A stretch of 64,000 bases of DNA from Lachnospiraceae bacterium (lineage in GTDB: Bacteria; Bacillota; Clostridia; Lachnospirales; Lachnospiraceae). The stretch is taken from the NCBI GenBank assembly GCA_910574865.1, contig CAJTDN010000002.1, positions 395,297 through 459,296 of the forward strand, written 5' to 3'. The notes under the pieces were generated by a model. That model was given only the letters and a program-made list of their open reading frames with translations, did no database searches and was not told the DNA's origin. Position numbers and translations under genes: made by a program. Of this stretch, positions 42,313 to 50,635 are shown in pieces (within the stretch, counting starts at the first letter, position 1; the number at the start of each line of letters is the position of its first letter).

Positions 42313-42873
42313 ATGGCAAAAAGAAAGAAGTATCCAAAATTACCGAACGGATACGGGCAAATTAGATTTTTGGGAAAGGGACGGCGCAACCCTTACGGGG
42401 TCTACCCGCCCGCCACGGAGGTGGATGACATCGGCCGGCCGAAAACGCCAAAGGCCTTGTGCTACGTCCCTGACTGGCTGACCGGCTTCGCGGTGCTGAC
42501 ATCTTACCGCGCCGGGACTTACCAGGCGGGGGACGAGCGGTCCCTGCAGGTCAGGCCGGGCGAGTCCGCAGATTTGAACAGTATGGTTCAGAGGCTCTTG
42601 TCAGACTACAACCAGTCCCAGGGAATCGCGAAGGAAGGTGAAGAAGAACGCGGGAAAACTTTCAAAGAAGTGTTTGAGTTATATTACGAGAAAAAACATA
42701 AAGCACCATATGGACATTCTGGAAAAAAGAAAGCCACGGAAAGAAACATATCACGAACGGGGTATATGGACACCGAACGCTGGATGATTTGCGCGCGGAG
42801 ATTGAAAAGATTCCAAGTCCGCATTTATGAGGCAGTTTCAAGTTTGTTGCAAACTTGTTTTTTTCATTTTTGA
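42313..42873 (+). pseudogene. Tyrosine integrase, N-terminal fragment
   Basis: Starts MAKRKKYPKLPNGYGQIRFL and continues GKGRRNPYGVYPPATE, then KALCYVPDWLTGFAVLTSYR and FKEVFELYYEKKH: the N-terminal arm-binding and core-binding part of the phage-type integrases found on Lachnospiraceae mobile elements. From about 42720 the frame no longer fits the family; a neighbouring frame carries part of the expected sequence, so a small indel occurred. The catalytic domain (R-H-R-Y) is absent. The ATG is two bases from the MITE-A end, so the promoter was lost too. It indicates a departed or decayed mobile element. Confidence 0.78.
42838..42864 (+). terminator. Terminator within the integrase remnant
   Basis: CAAGTTT-GTTG-CAAACTTG followed by seven T is a classic intrinsic terminator. 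A second hairpin, AAGGATGGC-AAAC-GCCATCCTT, lies at 42957-42980 with A/T-rich flanks. Confidence 0.7.
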
Positions 42874-42989
42874 TTCAAACAGATTTGAATCAACTCTATT
42901 TAAATCAAAATAAGGATGCCAAATCTCAAGAACAGTGTCAAGCATTTTCCCATAAAAAGGATGGCAAACGCCATCCTTTGAAAAACACC

Positions 42990-43153
42990 CTAGTGTAGTT
43001 CACACTAATTACCCGTATGTTTTGCGCAGAATAAATTTTCATCCACAAGGCGGAAGAATGAGGCGTAGCGGTGGCTACGTCGAATGATGACAACGTAGCA
43101 GATGAAAATTTAGGCAAGAGAAACGTGCGCTTAATTAGTGCGGACTATACTAG
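42990..43153. mobile_element. MITE-B copy 2, abutting the GH78 gene
   Basis: 164 bases with inverted ends CTAGTGTAGT...ACTATACTAG extended by complementary CACTAATTA/TTAATTAGTG. The interior shares word order with copy 1 (CAAGGCGG, ATGAGGCG, GCGGTGGC, CAACG, GATGAAAAT). The right-hand CTAG supplies the stop codon of the leftward GH78 gene. Confidence 0.72.
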
Positions 43154-45774
43154 AACCGATACGTCCCGGCTTCCGCCTCCGTGGCAACGCCGTCAATGAT
43201 AATCGTCGCCGTCGTATTTCCCGGCACCACGATTTCATAATGAAGACCCTCGTCTTCCTTCGTCCAGCTCACTTTCACCTCCCCATAAATACTGTTATAA
43301 CTTCCTTTTGCATGGGTCAAGGTTCCACCCGGAATTGGCGCGATGGTAAAGTGACGTTTTGCGTCCACCTTGATTCCCAGTATCGTGTCATACATCCACT
43401 CGCACACCGCCCCCGGCGAATAATGGTTGCGGCTGGCCTTTCCTTCCCAGTCCTCCCAGACCGTGGTCGCCCCCGCGTTCACCTCAAAGAGCCAGCTCGG
43501 GGCCGCCTCGTTTTCCAGCATTTTGTACGCCAGGTCCACACGTCCGTTTTCCGTCAGCATCTTCAGCACGAACGGCGTGGACAAAAACCCGGTTCCGATA
43601 CAAAATCCCCGGTTTTCAACCGCCGCAAACAACCGCTCGGCCACCGCCCGCCTTTGTTCTTCCGGTACGCAGCCAAGCGCCAACGGCCGAACCAGCTTGG
43701 CCTGGCGGTCGGTGTCCGGAACCGGATTCAGGAAATTATTTGCATAGGCCTTCTTAGACCCTTTTGCATATTCCGCAAACAGTCTTTCGTCTTCTTTTCT
43801 ACCCAGGATTTTGGCAATCTCGGCCATCGTTTCCATGGTCAGGTGGAAATACGCCGTCGCTTCCTCGACACGCGTAAATTTCCCTGCGGACGAAGCATTA
43901 ATCTTTTCCATGAATTCTTCCGGCTCCAGCCATTCCCCGAGATGGAAGCCCTTTTCATAGACATACTTGTTATACGGATCGGCCTTTGCCGCCTTTTTAT
44001 CCTTGTGCCCCGTCAGGGAAATGATATGTTTCGCGTACTTTTCCATCATCGGATAATAATCTCTTAGAATCTGCTCGTCCCCGTATTTCAGATAATACCG
44101 ATATGGAACCAGGTAAATGACGTCGGTCCAACCGACGGACGTCCCCGTCGTGTCATACATCGTCGCGCCCCTGCTAAACGGCATGACGGCCGGTATCATT
44201 CCCTTTTTATCCTGCGCGTCCTCCACGTCATGAAGCCATTTGCGGAAGAAAGAAGCCGTGTTCATCATATAGGAACCCGCGTTGAAAAACACCTGCGCGT
44301 CCCCCGTCCATCCAAGGCGCTCCCTTGTCGGGCAATCCGTCGGCACGTCCAGGTAATTTCCCTTCATGCTCCACACCGTGTTCTTATAAAACTGGTTTAC
44401 CTTTTCATTGGAACAAGAAAACGTCCCTGTCTGCTCCATGTCGGAATACACCGCCACCGCCTTAAAATCGGCCGGATTCACCTCCACGCTTTCCGATTCT
44501 ATCAATATATACTGAAAACCGAAAACGGCGAACTTCGTCGTGTATTCATCCTTTTTTCCGTTACATGTATAAGTAATCTGCTGCAGCGGCGTCAGCCTGA
44601 TTTCCTTTGTAATCTTTTCGCTCATGTCGCTGATGACGAAAATTTCCCCAATGGCCCCCACGTCCTTCGCCGGCGCCTTGACCTGAAAATTCTTCTGCGT
44701 GAACTCCCCGTTTTCGTCCAGAATTTCACCTAGTCTGATACGAAGCTCATCCCCTTCTTTTCCCTTCACCTTGAAGGAAAGGAAGCCCCCCACGTTCTGC
44801 CCGAAATCCAAAACCGTTTTTCCTGACGGCGTCTTTATCATCGTCGCCGAAAACGCTTCCTTCGCCTTCGGATACACATTATTGCCGGATACGAGTTTCC
44901 CCGTCGGCAATTTCTTGCAAAGCCTGGACGTCGAACCATAAGACGGCGCCTTTCTCGCGTCAACCACCTCGCCGTCCTTCAAATCGGCAAAACGAATCGG
45001 GCCGTCATTTGACCAGCGCGTGTTCTCGCTGCTCATGACAACCTGGGAATCACTGTTTTCATAATCAATCACCAACTGGAACAACAATTTTGTCTCCTTG
45101 CCGTAGGCGTTGACAAACCCGTGTGCGGCGACGGATCCCCGATACCACCCATCGGCCAGCCCAATCTCGAGACGGTTCTTTTCCTTGGACGTCAGCATTT
45201 TCGTAACGTCATACGTCTGGTACTGGATCCGTTTCCGATAATCCGTACTGCCCGGCGCAAGACAGAACTCGCCGACCTTTGTGCCGTTTAACCGCGCTTC
45301 ATACAAGCCGCACGCGGTAATGTAGAGCCTGGCCCTTTTTATCACGCTGCTTTTCACCGAAAACTCCGACTGGAAGCAATCCACCGGATAGCGCTTGTTT
45401 TTTTCCACCTTGTAATTCCCGCAAATCCATCTGCCCCTCCAGTCCTCTTTCTTTAAAAGCCCCATCTCAAAGCTTGCCGCGCTCCACTCCCCCGGCTCGT
45501 CGTTTTCGTCCCAGAGCCGGACGGACCAATCCACTTTTTCCCCGCTTGCAAGCGGCTTCCCCGCATAAGCGATATAGGTCATTTTGTCAGATTCGCACTT
45601 TCCCGTACTCCAGATGATTTCGCCTTCTTCGTCTTCCCGACAAACCTTCCTGCACACGATTTCATACGCGCTCTGTCTGATCCCGCCCTCACATTTCCAG
45701 AAAAACCTGGGATTTACAATGTCAATCCCGATTGGATTCGTCAAATGCTCCGTCTTTAGTTCTACCGCCCTCAT
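43150..45774 (-). CDS. Alpha-L-rhamnosidase, GH78
   Basis: 874 residues. GH78 domain order: N-terminal fibronectin-like and beta-sandwich domains (TNPIGIDIVNPRFFW, FDCFQSEFS-type segment, DFGQNVGGFLSF), then the (alpha/alpha)6 barrel with the signature DCPTRERLGWTGDAQVFF that holds the catalytic acid, and GATTVWEDWEG near the end, followed by the C-terminal beta domain. It removes terminal alpha-L-rhamnose from glycosides or pectin pieces, in the cytoplasm (no signal peptide). GGAAAGGAG precedes ATG 45774. The stop codon is inside the end of MITE-B, so a few original C-terminal residues may be missing. Divergent from a TetR gene. Confidence 0.93.
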   Translation of the reverse strand: MRAVELKTEHLTNPIGIDIVNPRFFWKCEGGIRQSAYEIVCRKVCREDEEGEIIWSTGKCESDKMTYIAYAGKPLASGEKVDWSVRLWDENDEPGEWSAASFEMGLLKKEDWRGRWICGNYKVEKNKRYPVDCFQSEFSVKSSVIKRARLYITACGLYEARLNGTKVGEFCLAPGSTDYRKRIQYQTYDVTKMLTSKEKNRLEIGLADGWYRGSVAAHGFVNAYGKETKLLFQLVIDYENSDSQVVMSSENTRWSNDGPIRFADLKDGEVVDARKAPSYGSTSRLCKKLPTGKLVSGNNVYPKAKEAFSATMIKTPSGKTVLDFGQNVGGFLSFKVKGKEGDELRIRLGEILDENGEFTQKNFQVKAPAKDVGAIGEIFVISDMSEKITKEIRLTPLQQITYTCNGKKDEYTTKFAVFGFQYILIESESVEVNPADFKAVAVYSDMEQTGTFSCSNEKVNQFYKNTVWSMKGNYLDVPTDCPTRERLGWTGDAQVFFNAGSYMMNTASFFRKWLHDVEDAQDKKGMIPAVMPFSRGATMYDTTGTSVGWTDVIYLVPYRYYLKYGDEQILRDYYPMMEKYAKHIISLTGHKDKKAAKADPYNKYVYEKGFHLGEWLEPEEFMEKINASSAGKFTRVEEATAYFHLTMETMAEIAKILGRKEDERLFAEYAKGSKKAYANNFLNPVPDTDRQAKLVRPLALGCVPEEQRRAVAERLFAAVENRGFCIGTGFLSTPFVLKMLTENGRVDLAYKMLENEAAPSWLFEVNAGATTVWEDWEGKASRNHYSPGAVCEWMYDTILGIKVDAKRHFTIAPIPGGTLTHAKGSYNSIYGEVKVSWTKEDEGLHYEIVVPGNTTATIIIDGVATEAEAGTYRF

Positions 45775-45878
45775 ACGCGCTCTCCTTTCCTTTTCCAAAA
45801 CCCTGCGTTTTTAGCCGCTCTTTCTTTCCAACCGGCCCCGCCTTTTCTATACTCCTATTTTAAGATGTTGGGGGCAAA

Positions 45879-45918
45879 CTGTATTTTTAAAAGAGAGACC
45901 GTATTTTTAAATGAGATA
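45879..45918. repeat. Two 20-bp direct repeats upstream of the TetR gene
   Basis: CTGTATTTTTAAAAGAGAGA and CCGTATTTTTAAATGAGATA are adjacent, differing at few positions. They lie in the intergenic region shared by the GH78 and TetR genes, a good position for a regulator, but are direct repeats rather than a palindrome. Confidence 0.6.
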
Positions 45919-45995
45919 TGAAGACATCGGAAAGTAAATCCAAAAACAAAAAATCATGGAAAAGGGAGCAACGTTCCAGGAGGGAGTTCGAAACG

Positions 45996-46595
45996 ATGAG
46001 TAAAAACTTAAGCCCGCAATACATCCGCACCCACAAGGCCATCTGCCAGGCCCTGGTTTCATTACTTAAAGACAAGGCATTTGAGCGGATTACGGTACAA
46101 GACATCCTAGACGCCACCCCGGTCACGAGAACCACCTTTTACAAGCACTTCCATGACAAGTACGAGGTGGCGGAGTATATGCAGGAACAGTATATCCAGC
46201 AGGTTTATGAATTGACGGACGCGCTCAAAGCCTCCGACATCACCGAATACTCCCGCTTGTCCGCGGAACGGTTCAAGCACTACGTGGAACACGTGCGCGC
46301 GCTGTGCCAGATTCGCACCGAGCGCGTCGATTTGCACGAGGCCATTTCCTCGTTTTATAAAAAGGCATATTATGAGAAAACGGCCACCCCTCCCAACGAG
46401 ATGGTGGCCGACATCTACGCAAACGCCATGGCGACGTTCCAATTACAGTCCGTCATGCAGGATTTGGAAAAAGTGGACACCCGCACGCTTTACAATACCG
46501 TCATGATTGACGTTTGCCTGTTATTGCTGTCCTTGGAAAATGACAAGGACGTGAAAAAGCTGTTGTTTGACAAGGTAAACCACCTATGCCGGTGA
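45996..46595 (+). CDS. TetR/AcrR-family regulator
   Basis: 199 residues. Helix-turn-helix: RTHKAICQALVSLLKDKAFE then ITVQDILDATPVTRTTFYKH, standard for TetR. The C-terminal part is helical with no recognised ligand pocket. GGAGGGAGTTCGAAACG sets the start at 45996; an in-frame ATG at 45918 has none. Divergent from GH78, which it may control, an unusual pairing since rhamnosidase genes are more often under AraC or LacI control. Confidence 0.88.
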   Translation: MSKNLSPQYIRTHKAICQALVSLLKDKAFERITVQDILDATPVTRTTFYKHFHDKYEVAEYMQEQYIQQVYELTDALKASDITEYSRLSAERFKHYVEHVRALCQIRTERVDLHEAISSFYKKAYYEKTATPPNEMVADIYANAMATFQLQSVMQDLEKVDTRTLYNTVMIDVCLLLLSLENDKDVKKLLFDKVNHLCR

Positions 46596-46765
46596 AAATT
46601 TACATTACTTGTATATTTTCCATCAGCCTCCCTTACTTCGCCTGACACACCTTGGAATATCCATTCCACGCAAACAAGGCCTCCTCTACTTCATGCACTC
46701 ATTTACCCACTCGATGAAATTCGTGGTGTTGTTTCCCGCGCGCTCCGCCACTGCTTCTCATCTCC

Positions 46766-47068
46766 TTAGGCATAAGTGCTTTCCACGTCTCCTTCCATAT
46801 GTTCTTCCAAAATGCTCCGAAGCGCGTTCATGGAGCTTGTGTGGGAACGGACCGTTCTCACATTACGTCCTTTTGTCTGCTCCAACGCGCTGCGTATCAT
46901 CTTATGGGAAACGGTATTCGTAAACAGAACGAGCAAATCCGGCGTGCCGATATCCTTCAGGCCATTTGTCATTTTCGGATATACCTTTACCTTACATTGG
47001 TACTCTCTGCACAAATTTTTATATTGGCGGGTCATGCATTCATTGCCGCCGACAATTACTATACTCAT
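46766..47068 (-). CDS. DUF2325 protein
   Basis: 100 residues: MSIVIVGGNECMTRQYKNLC opens a Rossmann-like small domain; GTPDLLVLFTNTVSHKMIRS and the TSSMNALRSILEEH end are typical of DUF2325. Members often sit in iron- or metal-uptake contexts in Clostridia, but the function is unknown. GAGAGGTGATG precedes the ATG. It is alone: the 170 bases between its end and the TetR gene show no gene. Its promoter carries paired inverted repeats (next entry). Confidence 0.85.
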   Translation of the reverse strand: MSIVIVGGNECMTRQYKNLCREYQCKVKVYPKMTNGLKDIGTPDLLVLFTNTVSHKMIRSALEQTKGRNVRTVRSHTSSMNALRSILEEHMEGDVESTYA

Positions 47069-47089
47069 GTCGCATCACCTCTCCAAGAT

Positions 47090-47199
47090 AGTTAGTCATC
47101 GCTAACTCACAATTAAAAATAAATACCTTTTATAGGCGCCTTTGGGTGTTAGTCGCTTCTAACACCCTCTATTGTATATCACCCTCTTAAAAATGTCAA
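47090..47199 (-). promoter_or_regulatory. Promoter with two metalloregulator-like inverted repeats
   Basis: Leftward TTGACA (47199-47194) and TACAAT (47176-47171), 17 bases apart. Box 1, GGTGTTAG-TCGCTT-CTAACACC (47145-47166), covers the start point with perfect 8-base arms. Box 2, AGTTAG-TCATCG-CTAACT (47090-47107), lies just before the ribosome binding site. The TTAG...CTAA arms resemble DtxR/IdeR/MntR-type sites, pointing to iron or manganese control; the assignment is by resemblance. Confidence 0.65.
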
Positions 47200-47216
47200 C
47201 AAAATTCCTATGGCTT

Positions 47217-47339
47217 TTAGTCCAACGCGAACCTCATGAAGTCTAATTTTCCGCATCCTTCAAACGTAAAAACCAATTCATGTACGCCGTCAGGCATCGC
47301 GACACCCCCATGAAAGCAATTGTGCAACTCCAAACCTTG
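47217..47339 (-). pseudogene. In-frame C-terminal tail after the GH43 stop codon
   Basis: After the TGA that ends the GH43 frame, the same frame stays open for 40 codons: QGLELHNCFHGGVAMPDGVH then ELVFTFEGCGKLDFMRFALD and a TAA. The composition and strand pattern resemble the end of a carbohydrate-binding module. It cannot be a coincidence-free reading of noncoding DNA, and implies either a nonsense mutation or the fused end of a lost gene. Confidence 0.55.
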
Positions 47340-48419
47340 TCATTTCAAATCTTGTATGTTCCATTCATCCCTCCAGCGAATGACCGGCTTGTCGCCTTCC
47401 CATTCTATCGGCAACCACACGTATCTGGACTTAAACGTATTTTCCCCGTGCTTTGTCTCCACGCCGGGCAACGGGTGCGCCTTTTTCGGGCTGGTATCCG
47501 GCTTGTAATCCTGAAAGTGCCGTTCCATGCCAAAAAGCACCTGCCTCGCCATCTTCGGAACCCACCACTGCGGCATCCAACGGTCCGCGCAGGCAATGTA
47601 ATTGTCCGTGCCGGGAAGGCGAAGCACGCTGGTAATCTGGGAATTGAACGTGGTGTCGGTTCCATCGTCCATGCACGGGTCGCCCAAATCCACGTATTCC
47701 CCGTGATAATCATCAAACATGCACACCTTGCTCTGGTTCGGATAATAGCCGCTGGTTCCCGACGTGAACAGATATTTTTTGCCGCCCCGTTCAAAAAACG
47801 TCGGGGCTTCCCTTGTATAAGGCGGAAGGAGTCCGTCATAATGTACCGAATACTCTCCCGTCACTTCCGTGTAATCCTCCGTCAGGGTGGCGCAAATCAA
47901 TTGGAAATGCGGCCGCTCATAAAAGATATATGCCTTCTTCGTCTTCTCATCCACATGAAGCGCAAAATCGCCGGAGTCCATCTCCAAAGGCTTATATACC
48001 TTGTGCACGAACGTATAAGGACCCTCAAATTTGTCCGCCGTCATGACGGACATGAACTGGCTGACCTCGCCCGCCATGATTTTCAGCCATGCCACGTATT
48101 TCTTTGTTTTTTCGCAATAAATAATGTGCGGACGATCCATGCAGTAGGTCGGATGAAGAGGGCTTTGCAAATCGTCCGGCGTGGGCGGAATGATAAGCCC
48201 CTTGTCCTCCCAATTGTATAAATCGGCCGACACATATAGGCGCACGCCCCAGTGCCAGATTGTCCCGCCCTTTTTCGTATGTTCCTTATTTTCCCCATAC
48301 CAATAATATAACTTCTCTTTTTCATTGTAAAATACGGAAAAACCATGTGCCTGTATCGGCTTTCCGTTCGTGTCCAACCATGCCTTGCCCGGCCGAATAC
48401 TGCCATACCTCGCTCCCAT
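47340..48419 (-). CDS. GH43-like glycosidase
   Basis: 359 residues. Opens with PGKAWLDTNGKPIQAHGFSV, the family's first blade with the catalytic-base Asp position, then YYWYGENKEH, VRLYVSADLYNWEDKGL, CMDRPHIIYCEKTKKYVAWL, YTREAPTFFERGGKKYLFTS (Glu of the acid pair) and ITSVLRLPGTDNYIACADRW. This matches GH43 enzymes of the galactanase/arabinofuranosidase type. No signal peptide. It ends IRWRDEWNIQDLK, the normal end of the catalytic domain, but see the in-frame tail. GAGGAGG precedes the ATG. Lies downstream of a sugar-binding lipoprotein gene. Confidence 0.82.
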   Translation of the reverse strand: MGARYGSIRPGKAWLDTNGKPIQAHGFSVFYNEKEKLYYWYGENKEHTKKGGTIWHWGVRLYVSADLYNWEDKGLIIPPTPDDLQSPLHPTYCMDRPHIIYCEKTKKYVAWLKIMAGEVSQFMSVMTADKFEGPYTFVHKVYKPLEMDSGDFALHVDEKTKKAYIFYERPHFQLICATLTEDYTEVTGEYSVHYDGLLPPYTREAPTFFERGGKKYLFTSGTSGYYPNQSKVCMFDDYHGEYVDLGDPCMDDGTDTTFNSQITSVLRLPGTDNYIACADRWMPQWWVPKMARQVLFGMERHFQDYKPDTSPKKAHPLPGVETKHGENTFKSRYVWLPIEWEGDKPVIRWRDEWNIQDLK

Positions 48420-48487
48420 GACTGCCTCCTCTTTTCTTTGTCAATTGTTTTATTTTCCGGGTGCTGATTCGTAACTCTTTTCTTTTG

Positions 48488-48523
48488 GAAAAGGCGGCGG
48501 GTCAACCACCCCCGCCGCCTTCT
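48488..48523 (-). terminator. Terminator after the binding-protein gene
   Basis: AAGGCGGCGGG and CCCGCCGCCTT arms with an eight-base loop lie five bases past the stop of the large binding-protein gene, followed (leftward) by T-rich sequence. It should end or thin out the transcript before the GH43 gene. Confidence 0.72.
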
Positions 48524-48527
48524 TTCA

Positions 48528-50522
48528 TCACTCTTCAGTCGTTTCCATCGTCCTTGCCACGTCCACGTACTTCTGCAGCAAGGCGACCGCCGTATCCGTG
48601 TCAATGTTTTCCAGCCCCTTTACGTAATCCTCCCAGCTCATCGTGCCCTTGATGACGTTCGGCACGTTCTGTGACTGGTAGTCGATTCCGGCCGTGCTAA
48701 TCTTGCTATACTGGTCGGACTCTTCCGCATTCAACAGACCGCTGTAGTCCAACACGTTCCCCGTGTTCAGATATTTTGCCCACAGAGCCAACGCCTCGGC
48801 ATTCACCTTCGGAACCCCTTTGTCAAGCGTGTATTCCCCGGTGTATCCGCCAAAGTTGATCCCGACATCCATTCTCTGGCCCCTCAACGCCCCGGCAATC
48901 GTGTCCGAATCGCCAAACGTCGTCTTAATCACCGGCTTTCCATCTTCATCCTCCGTCACCGTGTACGCCGTCTCAATGTCATACTCCGCATACAAATCGG
49001 GATCCAACGTCACGGAAGCATACTGCTCGGCATTCAGCCCGAAACGTATCGTCCTGGCGCCTTCTTCGGAATACGTCCAGTTCAAAAACGTGAACAACGT
49101 CTCCAAATCCTTGTCCTTCGCCTTCACCGTGATACCGGTTACTCCACCACTTTTACTGCCCTGGTACAAGGCGTCCGGTTCCTTATACATCTGTTTCTCG
49201 GTCCCGTATACATCGTTAATCGGCAATGGCGCGCCCATCACGTAGGCATCCGCCTGATCCTCCGGATTCTGGCAGGACGTGCGGATGGCCGTGCCAAGGG
49301 AACTGACAAGACCGCACCACATGCCGACCTTGCCCTGGTTCACGCTCGTCGCGTCTATCTGGAAAAAAATGTCGGCCGCACGGGTATTAAAGTTCTGGTC
49401 CAACCATCCTTTCTCATACCACGCCTGCATGCACTCCAGATAGGTCTTGAAGTTTTCGGAATCCCCGTCATAGGATACCACGCCGTCCTTTACATAAAAT
49501 CCGCCGGTTCCGCCTCCGAAGGATGACGTGTAGTCCCCGGCCTGTCCGAATCCATAATACGGAACGGAAAATCCATAAGCACTGCTGTCATCCTGCCAGC
49601 CCCGCGCCTCGATGGCCTTGTCAAACGCCTCGAACATCCACTCCCAGTCACTGATGGTGAGAGGGTCGGACGTGCCGCTCGGGAAGATGACGTTGTCCGT
49701 ATAGTCTTCCGCCGGATTCGCCCCTTCGCTTGAGCTAAATTCTGTCACCTCGTTCTCCTTCCACCCTTCGAGATCGTCCTCCTCCACGGCCTTGGCAAGA
49801 GGCGTCACGGCCGGATGGCCGTTTTCCTTCACATAATCGCTCTCCCAGTCCCACACGTACTCGGTCGGCTCGGCATACTTCACAATCCAGTCGCGGCGGT
49901 AGCAGGTTCCCTCCCACATGTCGCCCACGCCGTCCATCATGCCATATATCGCATAATAGTGCACATTTCCTTCCTCGTCCGCGACTTGCACGAACGGCTT
50001 CATGTCCGGCCTCTTATCCAAAAACGCGATATAATTGGGCATGTATTTCTCCACGTACTCCGTAATGTCCATCAAGACTCCGTTCTCATAAAGCATCTGC
50101 GCGCTTTCCGACGAACGTGTCAAGTCTATGAGTTCCGGATACTCACCGGTTCCAATCATCGTGTTGAAGTTTTCCGACTCGGAACCCGTGATTGGCACCA
50201 AATAAGAAAACTCCAATTTTCTTCCCGTCTCCTCCGTACCGATGCCGCCAGTCGTACTGTCCCAGTACTGTTGGTTGACATACTGTGCGACCGGGGACTG
50301 TTCATATGTCTCATAATACTCCCCGTTGCTGTCCGTCTGCTGGATCCACCACGTAAACTCCGCGTTCTTCCCGGCGAACTCGCTCTCTTTCGCATCGCCG
50401 CCCGCGGCGCTTCCGCCATCATCACCGGAATCACCATTACCGCCGCAACCGACGACAAGGGTCAGGGCCATCGCGGCCATCAGTCCTGCTGACAAAATTC
50501 GTTTTACCACTTTGTTCTTCAT
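48528..50522 (-). CDS. Large extracellular solute-binding lipoprotein (LplA type)
   Basis: 664 residues. Signal peptide with lipobox VVGC, Gly/Ser/Asp-rich linker, then a long binding-protein fold: NAEFTWWIQQTDSNGEYYET, ITGSESENFNTMIGTGEYPE, YAIYGMMDGVGDMWEGTCYR and FLNWTYSEEGARTIRFG. It belongs to the large oligosaccharide/glycan-binding group usually encoded with LplB/YtcP permeases. Here no permease is adjacent: GH43 is downstream and an AraC gene divergent. The AAGGAGA site selects ATG 50522. Confidence 0.88.
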   Translation of the reverse strand: MKNKVVKRILSAGLMAAMALTLVVGCGGNGDSGDDGGSAAGGDAKESEFAGKNAEFTWWIQQTDSNGEYYETYEQSPVAQYVNQQYWDSTTGGIGTEETGRKLEFSYLVPITGSESENFNTMIGTGEYPELIDLTRSSESAQMLYENGVLMDITEYVEKYMPNYIAFLDKRPDMKPFVQVADEEGNVHYYAIYGMMDGVGDMWEGTCYRRDWIVKYAEPTEYVWDWESDYVKENGHPAVTPLAKAVEEDDLEGWKENEVTEFSSSEGANPAEDYTDNVIFPSGTSDPLTISDWEWMFEAFDKAIEARGWQDDSSAYGFSVPYYGFGQAGDYTSSFGGGTGGFYVKDGVVSYDGDSENFKTYLECMQAWYEKGWLDQNFNTRAADIFFQIDATSVNQGKVGMWCGLVSSLGTAIRTSCQNPEDQADAYVMGAPLPINDVYGTEKQMYKEPDALYQGSKSGGVTGITVKAKDKDLETLFTFLNWTYSEEGARTIRFGLNAEQYASVTLDPDLYAEYDIETAYTVTEDEDGKPVIKTTFGDSDTIAGALRGQRMDVGINFGGYTGEYTLDKGVPKVNAEALALWAKYLNTGNVLDYSGLLNAEESDQYSKISTAGIDYQSQNVPNVIKGTMSWEDYVKGLENIDTDTAVALLQKYVDVARTMETTEE

Positions 50523-50635
50523 AAACATTCTCCTTCCTTATTGCAACTTTATCCTGATTTTACTTGATTTCCTCTCAAAAGTCATTTACAATAGAAGTCA
50601 CGATATTCGCATTTTCGGACATGGAGGATAACGGA

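Noticed and set aside
46596..46765. A possible gene between the TetR and DUF2325 genes
   Set aside because: No frame with a start, binding site and protein-like sequence was found on either strand.
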